This document shows positions 8,246 through 16,623 of a stretch of 64,000 nucleotides of DNA, in pieces. Position 1 is the stretch's first letter. Each line of letters opens with the position of its first letter. A program made the position numbers and the translations under genes. Under the pieces are notes generated by a model. The model made no database searches. It saw only the letters and a list, made by a program, of their open reading frames with translations, and was not told the origin of the DNA. The stretch is from a bacterium. Lineage in GTDB: Bacteria; Bacillota; Clostridia; Lachnospirales; Lachnospiraceae. Where the stretch lies: contig SFRL01000016.1 of assembly GCA_004562765.1 (NCBI GenBank), positions 5,189 to 69,188 on the forward strand, given 5' to 3'.

Positions 8246-9940
8246 TTATCCAATCAGAACTCTCTTTCCCTCAAAAGCAAAACCATACTTGTAAATATGA
8301 TCTTCCTGTATTCCCTTTGCGATCAGCATTGCTGCATACTGTTTTTCTTCAATCTGTGCGTGCGCGGCATGTACCGTATCCTCCAGCGTCTGACCGTCAT
8401 CTGCATCATGCACCTTAAATTCCAGAATATAAGCATTCTTACTTTTATCCCGGGGCTCGATCATCACATCATACCTTCCAAAACCGCTTTCTCTGTTGGA
8501 AGTAACCATATAATCCTGCTGAAGATCTACCATCAGTCCAAGCACAAATCCATGATAAAAACGCTCTGGTTCTGCTTTGGATGGTTCCTTCCCTGTGTCA
8601 AAATAACTGAATATATTCATCGCCACCTGATTCATATATTCATTCATATACTTGACATCACACAATAGAAGTGCTTTCACAAAAGAATTGTATTCCTGCT
8701 CTGTCGTCGAAAACCAGTCATGTACCATCCTGCGGAACATCAACTCGACTTCCCGATTCGTGATCGCTAGCTCATACAACGGTTCCGTTCCAACCGAAAT
8801 GTCCAGATAGTTCTGCCGTGAGATCACTTTCAGATATCCGCTTGCCAGAAGCAGGCTCCACACTGCCTGCTCACTGCCGTCGAGACGATTAAACACGATC
8901 TGTTCGTCAATCGTTGAATAAATATGCTCCCCACACAGCAGACACTCTAACTGCTTTTTGATATCAACACTACCTGTGCGGATCAGACTGCTGACCAATG
9001 CGTTACTGCTCGTATTCACCCAGTAAGCGGCTATCTCACCTTTTTTAAGGAAATTTAAGATTGACCACGGGTTATAAATATCCTTCTGCTCTCCGAAAAT
9101 AAAACCATCATACCAAAATTTTATTTCTTTTTTCAGATTGCCGTATCCGTATTCGTCAAGCGCAGCGAACACTTCCTCCTCTGTAAAACCGAAAGCCGTC
9201 GCATACATATCCGAAGTTACCGTCACGACCTCCGGATTATTCAGATCCGAAAAAATGGATTCCTTACTTACCCTTGTGATACCGGTCATCACTGCGCGTG
9301 ACAGATAGGGGTTCGTCTTAAATGTAGAGTTAAACAAGCTTCGCATAAAAGAAGTAATTTCACTCCAATACCCGTCTACATATGCCTCCTGCATCGGAGT
9401 GTCGTACTCATCCAAAAGAATGATCACCTTTTTCCCGAAATACCGATAAAGAAAACCTGACAGCTGATACAGTGCAGATGTAGCATCACTGTCACTGACA
9501 TCGACAGACTGCACACGCCGAAAATATGCACGATCATCATCTGTCAGTACCTCGCTATCCAATAGATACCGAAAATCCCGGTATAGATTGCGCAAAATCT
9601 CACACAGTTTCTCCCTTGCTGACTGATAGTTTCCCTCTTTCACCCGCGCAAAGGACAGGCTGATCACCGGATATGTTCCCTGCAACGCACGATACTTCTC
9701 ATCTTCCCAGATAGAAAGTCCCTCAAACAAGCCGCCTTTGTCCGCATGAACCACCGAAAAGAATGTCTCCAGCATACTCATATTCAACGTCTTACCAAAA
9801 CGGCGCGGTCTTGTAATGAGTGTCACATCATCCCCACTCTCCCACCACTCTTTGATAAACGCTGTCTTATCAACATAAAAGTAATCATTTTCTCTAAGCT
9901 TTACAAAATCCTGTGCTCCGATCACTACTTTCCCAGCCAT
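8246..9940 (-). CDS. AAA-ATPase-like protein with PD-(D/E)XK nuclease-like C-terminus
   Basis: 564 residues. The N-terminal two thirds are the 'AAA-ATPase-like' domain common in Lachnospiraceae and Bacteroidetes. Its marks are FVDKT-like YFYVDKTAFI near residue 23, RPRRFGKTLNMSML (P-loop variant) near 47 and VIILLDEYDTPM (Walker B) near 175. The C-terminal part contains the DUF1703/PDDEXK_9 region, with GRYDVMIEP and AYILEFKVHDADD as the nuclease-like D...ExK. Many copies per genome are usual in such bacteria and the function is not settled; mobile or defence roles have been suggested for the family. The ATG follows TTGGAGG by 5 bases. Confidence 0.8.
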   Translation of the reverse strand: MAGKVVIGAQDFVKLRENDYFYVDKTAFIKEWWESGDDVTLITRPRRFGKTLNMSMLETFFSVVHADKGGLFEGLSIWEDEKYRALQGTYPVISLSFARVKEGNYQSAREKLCEILRNLYRDFRYLLDSEVLTDDDRAYFRRVQSVDVSDSDATSALYQLSGFLYRYFGKKVIILLDEYDTPMQEAYVDGYWSEITSFMRSLFNSTFKTNPYLSRAVMTGITRVSKESIFSDLNNPEVVTVTSDMYATAFGFTEEEVFAALDEYGYGNLKKEIKFWYDGFIFGEQKDIYNPWSILNFLKKGEIAAYWVNTSSNALVSSLIRTGSVDIKKQLECLLCGEHIYSTIDEQIVFNRLDGSEQAVWSLLLASGYLKVISRQNYLDISVGTEPLYELAITNREVELMFRRMVHDWFSTTEQEYNSFVKALLLCDVKYMNEYMNQVAMNIFSYFDTGKEPSKAEPERFYHGFVLGLMVDLQQDYMVTSNRESGFGRYDVMIEPRDKSKNAYILEFKVHDADDGQTLEDTVHAAHAQIEEKQYAAMLIAKGIQEDHIYKYGFAFEGKRVLIG

Positions 9941-9955
9941 ATATGCCTCCAAATG

Positions 9956-9999
9956 AAAACTGCCATACGAATCACTCTTTTGATTAGTATAGCAGTTTT
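9956..9999 (-). terminator. probable terminator of the ABC exporter operon
   Basis: AAAACTGC and GCAGTTTT pair, extended by ATAC/GTAT past one mismatch, with an 18-base loop. It lies 24 bases past the stop of the downstream ABC gene and just before the next gene's ribosome site. Confidence 0.5.
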
Positions 10000-10022
10000 C
10001 TCTTTAAAATAAAACCTTTATT

Positions 10023-11870
10023 TCAGGCACTCGTCTTTTCAAACTGGCTCTGATACAGATCCGCATAAAATCCACCCAGCGCGATCAGTTCGTCATGCGT
10101 ACCCTGTTCAATGATATCGCCGTCCTTCATGACAAGGATCAGGTCCGCATTTTTGATGGTAGAAAGACGATGTGCGATGACGAAGCTCGTTCTGCCCTTC
10201 ATGAGGTTATCCATCGCTTTCTGGATCCGCTGTTCGGTTCTCGTATCTACGGAGCTGGTCGCCTCGTCTAAGATCATGATCGGATTGTCCGCAAGGATCG
10301 CCCGGGCGATCGTGAGCAGCTGCTTCTGTCCCTGTGAGACATTGCTTGCCTCCTCATTCAACTCCATCTGATAACCTCCGGGCAGCGTCTGAATAAAATG
10401 ATGCGCATGCGCAGCCTTGGCTGCCGCAATGACTTCCTCATCCGTTGCATCCAGTCTGCCGTAACGGATATTTTCCATGATCGTACCCTTGAACAGCCAC
10501 GTATCCTGCAACACCATGCCGAACTGCCGGCGAAGATCGTCACGGTTAAAGTCCTGTATATTGTGTCCGTCCACATAGATGGAACCTTTATTTACATTAT
10601 AAAAACGCATGAGCAGCTTGACCATTGTCGTCTTTCCGGCACCCGTAGGTCCCACGATCGCCACAGTCTGTCCTGCCTTTACATCACTGCTGAAATCATG
10701 AATAATGACCTTTTCCGGATCATAGCCGAACTGTACATGTGAGAAGGTAACATCTCCCTTTGCCTCACCAATCTGCACCGGATGTTCCGCGATACTGCTC
10801 TCTTCCTCCTCATCCATGAACTCAAAGACACGCTCCGCCGCCGCTGCCATGGACTGCAGCATATTTGAAATCTGTGCAAGCTGATTAATCGGCTGCGTAA
10901 AATTCTTTACATACTGAATGAATGCCTGAATGTCACCCACCTCAATGACACGCTTTGCCGCCAGAAGACTTCCGGAAACTGCCACAGCCACATAGCCGAG
11001 ATTGCCTACAAACACCATGATCGGCTGCATCATACCGGAGAGAAACTGTGATTTCCATGCCGATTCATACAGCTTCGCATTTGTCTCATCAAATGTTTTG
11101 ATGACCTGCTCCTCACGGTTAAACACCTTTACCACGTTATGACCGCTGTAGACCTCCTCCACCTGTCCGTTGACTTCTCCCAGATACTTCTGCTGGTTTT
11201 TGAAGTGTTTCTGAGAAAACTTCATAACAAATGCCATCAATATCATGGAAATAGGCAAGATCACAAGCGCGATCAATGTCATCAACGGACTGATCGTCAG
11301 CATCATGATAAATACACCGATGATCGTCGCAACGGATGTGATCAGCTGTGTGATCGACTGATTTAAACTCTGTCCCATCGTATCTACATCATTTGTAATG
11401 CGGGATAATACTTCACCGACGGTGCGGGATTCAAAATATTTCATCGGCATGCGATTGATCTTTTCAGAGATCTCCCGACGCATCCGAAATGTCATCTTTT
11501 GCGAGATACCTGTCATGATCCAGCCCTGCACAAATGAAAATATCGCACTGCACACATAAATGCCCAATAAGATAAGAAGGATCCGCCCGATCTTTGCGAA
11601 ATCAATGCCGCTGCTGCCGGACAGCTTGCTCATCAGACCGTTAAAAAGCTCCGTGGTCGCACGGCTCAGGATCTTCGGTCCTATGACATTAAACACCGTA
11701 CTCGCCACCGCAAAGATACAGACGACCACTAATGCCGGTTTGTAGCTACTCATATAAGCGAGTATTTTCCGGATTGTACCTCGAAAATCCTTTGCCTTTT
11801 CCACCGGTGCACCCGGACCGGGACCATGCCCCATCGGGCCACGTCTGGGACGGTTGGTTGCATGTGCCAT
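10023..11870 (-). CDS. ABC exporter half-transporter, second subunit
   Basis: 615 residues. Six membrane helices span about residues 35-330, after a Gly/Pro-rich N-terminus. The nucleotide domain shows Walker A GPTGAGKTT, the signature VSQGQKQ (Gln in place of the usual Gly) and Walker B IMILDEATSSVD with an intact catalytic Glu. The H-loop is IAHRLST. It is the partner of the upstream half-transporter, with overlapping stop and start (TGATG) and a strong AAAGGAGGT site. Pairs like this are heterodimeric multidrug or lipid exporters of the MdlB/BmrA class. The substrate is unknown. Confidence 0.9.
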   Translation of the reverse strand: MAHATNRPRRGPMGHGPGPGAPVEKAKDFRGTIRKILAYMSSYKPALVVVCIFAVASTVFNVIGPKILSRATTELFNGLMSKLSGSSGIDFAKIGRILLILLGIYVCSAIFSFVQGWIMTGISQKMTFRMRREISEKINRMPMKYFESRTVGEVLSRITNDVDTMGQSLNQSITQLITSVATIIGVFIMMLTISPLMTLIALVILPISMILMAFVMKFSQKHFKNQQKYLGEVNGQVEEVYSGHNVVKVFNREEQVIKTFDETNAKLYESAWKSQFLSGMMQPIMVFVGNLGYVAVAVSGSLLAAKRVIEVGDIQAFIQYVKNFTQPINQLAQISNMLQSMAAAAERVFEFMDEEEESSIAEHPVQIGEAKGDVTFSHVQFGYDPEKVIIHDFSSDVKAGQTVAIVGPTGAGKTTMVKLLMRFYNVNKGSIYVDGHNIQDFNRDDLRRQFGMVLQDTWLFKGTIMENIRYGRLDATDEEVIAAAKAAHAHHFIQTLPGGYQMELNEEASNVSQGQKQLLTIARAILADNPIMILDEATSSVDTRTEQRIQKAMDNLMKGRTSFVIAHRLSTIKNADLILVMKDGDIIEQGTHDELIALGGFYADLYQSQFEKTSA

Positions 11871-14016
11871 CAGCAGACACCTCCTTTCAGTTCTTCCTCG
11901 GAAAGCTGCGAACTTGCGATCTCCTGATATGCCTCGCAGCTAGCGAGAAGTTCACTGTGTGTTCCCTTTCCGACAATTTTTCCATCCTCCAGCACAAGGA
12001 TCTGATCTGCGTGCAGGATCGTATTGATTCGCTGTGCGACAATGATGACGGTCGCATCCTTTGTCTTCTCTGCAAGTGCTTTTCGCAGTGCCGCATCTGT
12101 CTTATAATCAAGCGCGGAAAAACTGTCGTCAAAGATCAGAACCTTCGGCTGCTTTGCGATCGCTCTGGCAATGGAAAGACGCTGCTTCTGTCCTCCGGAG
12201 ACATTGGTTCCGCCCTGTGCGATCTCACTGTGATAGCGCTCCGGTTTTTCTTCGATAAATTCTGTCGCCTGAGCAATCTCTGCAGCTTCCTTCATCTGTT
12301 CGTCGGTGATCTCTTCGCCGCCAAATTTCAGATTGGACTCGATATCGCCGGAAAAGAGTATTCCCTTCTGAGGTACCATGCCAAGCAGACTGCGCAGTTT
12401 TTTCTGCGACAGTTCCCGGATATCAATACCGTCTATCGTAATTTTTCCTTTTGTCACATCATAAAAACGGGGGATCAGATTGACAAGCGTACTCTTGCCG
12501 CATCCGGTACTTCCGATGATCGCAGTTGTCTTACCCGGCTCTGCCACGAATGAAATATCTGACAACGCCTCCTCATCGGCACCTTCATACCGGAAGGATA
12601 CATCGGAGAATTCTACTTTTCCATGCCACGCCTGTCTTTCATCGTCGCGAACCTTCTCCGCATCATGAATCGTGCTCTGTGTGCGGATCACCTCTTCAAT
12701 ACGATCCGCAGCCACGCCTGCACGGGGCAGCATGACGGACACCATCGTGATCATCAGGAAGGACATGATGATCTGCATCGTATAAGTAATAAAGGCGATC
12801 ATATCTCCCACCTGAAGATTTCCTACATCAATACCTTTCCCACCGACCCAGACGATGAGCACCGTCACGCCGTTCATGATCATCATCATGGCAGGCATCA
12901 TCATGGTCATCACACGGTTCGTGAACAGCTGTGTGCGCATCAGATCTTTATTTGCCACATCAAACCGTTCTTCCTCAAAGCGTTCACGTGAAAATGCGCG
13001 AATGACAGGAAGTCCGGTCAAAATCTCGCGGGACACCAGATTCAGACGATCCACCAGTTTTTGCATCATCTTGAACTTCGGCAGGGTCACACCCATCAGC
13101 ACCAGCATCAGTCCGCTGATCACAACCACTGCCAGCACAATGATCCAGCCCATTCCTGTCTTTGTGCTGACTACCTTTAAAATACCGCCGATACCGAGAA
13201 TGGGCGCATAGAATACCATGCGCAACAGCATCACGGACACCATCTGGATCTGCTGGATATCATTCGTGCTGCGCGTGATCAGCGATGCGGTGGAAAATCG
13301 GTTCATTTCCACATTTGAAAAGCTCAACACATTTTTGAATACTTTTCCCCGCAGTTCCATACCGATCTTTGCAGCTGTCTTTGCAGACAGATAACCACAG
13401 ACGATCGCAGCCGCCAGCATCAGGATCGAGAGTCCCATCATCTTTGCTCCTGTGACCAGCAGATAATTTCGCTGCATTTTGTTCAGATCTACCCCACAGG
13501 CCTCATACTCCTCTGTCACGCTCTGGATCGCGATCTGTGTCAGGATCGAGTCACTGATCTCCCCGAACTGCGCAAGCATCCGCTCCATATTATTAGGATC
13601 CTTACTCATTTCAGCCATCTGAACGGCATCCATGCCGTTCTCCGACATCAGTTCCTCCATATGACCGGCAGCATAGAGCATCACAAATGGCTGCTCCAGC
13701 AACTTGTTTAAATTGCTGTGTGCCTCCTTTGTGATCATTTGTAATTCGTAGCGATCTGTTTCTTCATTGAGCACATAGGCATCCGCAAAAGCGTCTCTGC
13801 CATCCTCAGATAAATACTGTTGCAGCGCATCACCCGTACTGTGACGCATCTCTTTCATCACGCAGTCTTCGATACCATACTGCTGGAGTCCCACATCCAC
13901 AATGCTTGAAGTATACGTCGGCAATGCGAGATCACAGTATGCCTGCATGATCAACAGAAGTATGATTGCCGCCACCGACACCTTGTGCCGCAGCAGATTT
14001 TTAAAATATGCTTCAT
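11870..14016 (-). CDS. ABC exporter half-transporter, first subunit, with apparent 5' frameshift
   Basis: About 715 residues. The membrane part is long, with a large outside insertion near residues 60-170. The nucleotide domain has Walker A GSTGCGKST, signature VSGGQKQR and a Walker B of IFDDSFSALD, where Asp replaces the catalytic Glu. This is the degenerate site expected of one half of a heterodimeric exporter. The 5' end is odd. AGGAGG is correctly placed for an ATG at 14016, but that ATG is one base out of frame with the rest. Adding one A to the run at 13998-14002 would give MKHILKNLLRHK, the usual start of this family. The frame can only otherwise begin at a TTG before the ribosome site. 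Sequencing error, real mutation or slippage are possible. Confidence 0.8.
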
Positions 14017-14052
14017 ATATGATCCTCCTGTGCAAAGATACACTAAAATGGT

Positions 14053-14081
14053 ATTTTATCCCTTGGTATTTTTTTCGTCAA
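14053..14081 (-). promoter_or_regulatory. sigma-A promoter of the ABC exporter operon
   Basis: TTGACG and TAAAAT with a 17-base spacer on the minus strand, about 37 bases before the expected ATG. Confidence 0.6.
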
Positions 14082-14146
14082 TGAAATAAATATAAATTTT
14101 TTATAAAGTTTTCTGCAAACCGCGTGTTTTTATAAAATACACAATT

Positions 14147-14160
14147 CGAACTTGCGTTCG
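14147..14160 (+). promoter_or_regulatory. LexA (DinR) box 1
   Basis: CGAACTTGCGTTCG, a perfect GAAC-N4-GTTC site with matching outer C and G, as in the Gram-positive SOS box. It covers the -35 hexamer of the promoter in front of the radical SAM gene. Confidence 0.8.
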
Positions 14161-14180
14161 ATTTCTTTCTGTGGTATAGT
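14152..14180 (+). promoter_or_regulatory. sigma-A promoter of the radical SAM/DUF4130 operon
   Basis: TTGCGT and TATAGT with a 17-base spacer. The -35 lies inside LexA box 1 and the predicted start of transcription falls in box 2, an arrangement that lets LexA block polymerase. Confidence 0.7.
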
Positions 14181-14186
14181 CACTTT

Positions 14187-14200
14187 AGAACAGATGTTCG
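14187..14200 (+). promoter_or_regulatory. LexA (DinR) box 2
   Basis: AGAACAGATGTTCG, again GAAC-N4-GTTC, 40 bp downstream of box 1 and six bases after the -10. Confidence 0.8.
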
Positions 14201-14272
14201 CATTTGTCAAGTGTCTATTATTAAGAACCTGTAGACCTGATCATACAGGTAGCGGAGAGGAAGGAGCAAATC

Positions 14273-15625
14273 ATGGAACTATGCATACAGTCTGATCTGA
14301 TGGAGAAACTTGCAATCCTGACGGATGCCGCCAAATACGACGTAGCATGTACTTCCAGCGGTGTTGACCGCAAGGGAAAAGGCCACGGTATGGGCAACTC
14401 CGTGGCAGCCGGCATCTGCCACAGCTTCGCCGGTGACGGACGATGCATTTCCTTATTGAAGATACTCATGACCAACCACTGTATTTACAACTGCTCCTAC
14501 TGCCAGAACAATTGTAACAATGATCTGCCCCGTGCCACCTTTACACCGGAAGAGATCTGTACTCTGGTGACCGAGTTTTACCGTCGAAATTACATCGAAG
14601 GTCTCTTCTTAAGCTCCGGTATCATCGAGAGTCCGAACCACACAATGGAGCTCCTGTTTCAGACATTATATCTGCTCCGCACGCGCTACGATTTCAACGG
14701 ATACATTCATGTAAAGGCGATTCCCGGCGCGGATCCCCGACTGATTGAACTGATCGGATATCTGGCTGACCGCATGAGCATCAATCTGGAACTTCCGACC
14801 ACGGAGAGTCTGCGCACACTCGCCCCCTGTAAAAGCAGGAAAACGATCCTGCGCCCCATGCGCCAGATCCAGAACGGCATCAAGGCTTCCCGCGAGTTGC
14901 CGACACATGAGCTGTCAACAGTAACCACTCACGATTTACCCGGTGTGGTACGCCTTTCGAGCGGTGATCCAGGCAAAAAACACTTTGTCCCTGCAGGTCA
15001 GAGCACACAGATGATCATCGGTGCCACTCCGGAGAGCGATTTTCAGATCATCAAGGTCGCAGAAAGCCTCTATAACCGCTTTGAACTCAAGCGCGTATTC
15101 TACTCTGCCTTTGTAAATGTGACCGGGAGCAGCGACCTTCCCGCTTTGCCCGGCGGACCTCCGCTGCTCCGGGAACACCGGCTCTATCAGGCGGACTGGC
15201 TACTGCGCTTCTATCATTTTCAGGCAGATGAACTGCTGAGCGAGGATCGCCCGGACTTCAATATTTATCTCGACCCCAAATGCGACTGGGCGCTGCGCCA
15301 TTTGGAACAGTTTCCGGTTGAGATCAACCGGGCACCTTACCAGACACTCCTGCGTGTGCCGGGTATCGGCTACCTTTCTGCCAGACGCATTGTCGCCGCC
15401 AGACGCAGCAATCGTCTGGACTTCACCGACCTGAAAAAGATCGGTGTCGCCCTGAAACGCGCCGTCTATTTTATTACCTGCAACGGCCGCACCATGTATC
15501 CCGTCCGTCTGGATGAGGACTACATCACCAGACAGCTTCTCTCGGATCAGACACAGATCCCGAAAGAGATCCGAAACGCCGGCTACGAACAGCTGTCACT
15601 GTTTGACACCGGTCTGCAGCAATAA
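14273..15625 (+). CDS. radical SAM protein, putative DNA modification/repair (TIGR03916 type)
   Basis: 450 residues. The iron-sulfur motif C-x3-C-x2-C is seen as CIYNCSYC near residue 67. A helix-hairpin-helix (LLRVPGIGYLSARRIVAARR) near 360 points to DNA contact. The family is annotated as a putative DNA modification/repair radical SAM protein, linked in many genomes with uracil-DNA-glycosylase-like proteins and with the DUF4130 family; the reaction is not known. The DUF4130 gene follows 19 bases downstream. The ATG follows GAGAGGAAGGAG. Two LexA boxes at the promoter predict induction by DNA damage. Confidence 0.88.
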   Translation: MELCIQSDLMEKLAILTDAAKYDVACTSSGVDRKGKGHGMGNSVAAGICHSFAGDGRCISLLKILMTNHCIYNCSYCQNNCNNDLPRATFTPEEICTLVTEFYRRNYIEGLFLSSGIIESPNHTMELLFQTLYLLRTRYDFNGYIHVKAIPGADPRLIELIGYLADRMSINLELPTTESLRTLAPCKSRKTILRPMRQIQNGIKASRELPTHELSTVTTHDLPGVVRLSSGDPGKKHFVPAGQSTQMIIGATPESDFQIIKVAESLYNRFELKRVFYSAFVNVTGSSDLPALPGGPPLLREHRLYQADWLLRFYHFQADELLSEDRPDFNIYLDPKCDWALRHLEQFPVEINRAPYQTLLRVPGIGYLSARRIVAARRSNRLDFTDLKKIGVALKRAVYFITCNGRTMYPVRLDEDYITRQLLSDQTQIPKEIRNAGYEQLSLFDTGLQQ

Positions 15626-15644
15626 CACGAAAGGATATACAGCC

Positions 15645-16430
15645 ATGTACACATATATTTGCGAAAACTCAATTGACGGCATTCTCACCGGAGTATACAA
15701 CGCCTATGCGGATAAGCATTCCCTCCGTGAGATTCACCTGACCATCCGTGAGCCGGAAAATCTTTCCCTGTTCACACAATACATTCCGGTAGAAACAGAC
15801 AGTAAAAAAGCCGCCAAGGTTGCCCATACATTAAAAGCACGCTTCGGTCAGGATTTTTATGAAACGATCTATCAGGCTGCCATGGCCGGTGATGTGCCCG
15901 GCAAGAGCACGATGGACAAAGCGGACGCGATCTATGAGACGATTGCGCTGGCGCTTTCCTCCGGTGATGGCACAAAGACACTGCTCTCTCTCGGCGAGCC
16001 CTGCGTCTTCCGTGTGTTTGAGCTTTGCCGCGCTACCGGCAGGGAAGCCATGCACCTTCTTGGTTTCGTGCGCTTCCAGGAACTGGAAAACGGTATTTTA
16101 TTTTCAAAAATTCATCCCAACCACCATGTACTTCCGATCCTGGGTGAACATTTTTCCGACCGCCTTCCGGAAGAAAACTTTATGATCTACGATGAAAACC
16201 GACGGCTCGCGCTGCTACACCCTGCAAAGGAACACTTTTTCCTGGCAGATGCCGATCAGCTTGATCTTGCTGCCACGAAGCATTTTTCCGCAAATGAAGC
16301 GCAGTTCCAAAGCCTGTGGGTAACGTTTTTTCATAGTATCACCATTGATGCAAGAAAAAATCCAGCACTGCAGTCCCAGATGATCCCCATGCGTTTTCAG
16401 CGCGATACCGTGGAATTTCAGGCATCCTGA
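15645..16430 (+). CDS. DUF4130 putative DNA repair protein (TIGR03915 type)
   Basis: 261 residues, no membrane segment. The whole length fits the DUF4130/TIGR03915 family, which is encoded beside the radical SAM protein or fused to uracil-DNA glycosylase-like domains in other bacteria. Marks seen are GREAMHLLGFVRFQEL near residue 130, and the His-rich KIHPNHHVLPILGEHF that follows. It ends in a C-terminal region (TFFHSITIDARKNPALQSQ) like that shared by its relatives. It probably acts with the radical SAM protein on damaged bases; this is inference from linkage and from the SOS promoter. The ATG follows GAAAGGAT; a longer in-frame extension overlaps the previous gene and is unlikely. Confidence 0.82.
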   Translation: MYTYICENSIDGILTGVYNAYADKHSLREIHLTIREPENLSLFTQYIPVETDSKKAAKVAHTLKARFGQDFYETIYQAAMAGDVPGKSTMDKADAIYETIALALSSGDGTKTLLSLGEPCVFRVFELCRATGREAMHLLGFVRFQELENGILFSKIHPNHHVLPILGEHFSDRLPEENFMIYDENRRLALLHPAKEHFFLADADQLDLAATKHFSANEAQFQSLWVTFFHSITIDARKNPALQSQMIPMRFQRDTVEFQAS

Positions 16431-16462
16431 ACTCCTTATAAATGCTTGTTTGAGTGTCTTTG

Positions 16463-16489
16463 TTAGCACTCGCCAAAAAAGAGTGCTGA
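16463..16489 (+). promoter_or_regulatory. CIRCE element (HrcA operator)
   Basis: TTAGCACTC, 9 bases, GAGTGCTGA: one mismatch to the canonical TTAGCACTC-N9-GAGTGCTAA. It ends 7 bases before the -35 box of the htpG promoter. Confidence 0.9.
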
Positions 16490-16496
16490 TTTTTTG

Positions 16497-16525
16497 TTGA
16501 CATTTGCCGCGTGGCGCGTTACACT
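16497..16525 (+). promoter_or_regulatory. sigma-A promoter of htpG
   Basis: A perfect TTGACA and TACACT with a 17-base spacer. Confidence 0.75.
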
Positions 16526-16539
16526 ATGTTCTAACGAGA

Positions 16540-16578
16540 AATCACAACACCCGTAACATCTTATTTGCTGTTGTGATT
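16540..16578 (+). promoter_or_regulatory. 10-bp hairpin in the htpG leader
   Basis: AATCACAACA pairs perfectly with TGTTGTGATT over a 19-base loop. It lies in the predicted 5' untranslated region, 45 bases before the ATG. It has no T run, so it is not a terminator; an mRNA stabiliser or thermosensing element is possible. Confidence 0.45.
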
Positions 16579-16623
16579 CCACCATAAAAACAATGAACGA
16601 AAACGAGACAAGGAGTGATTCAA

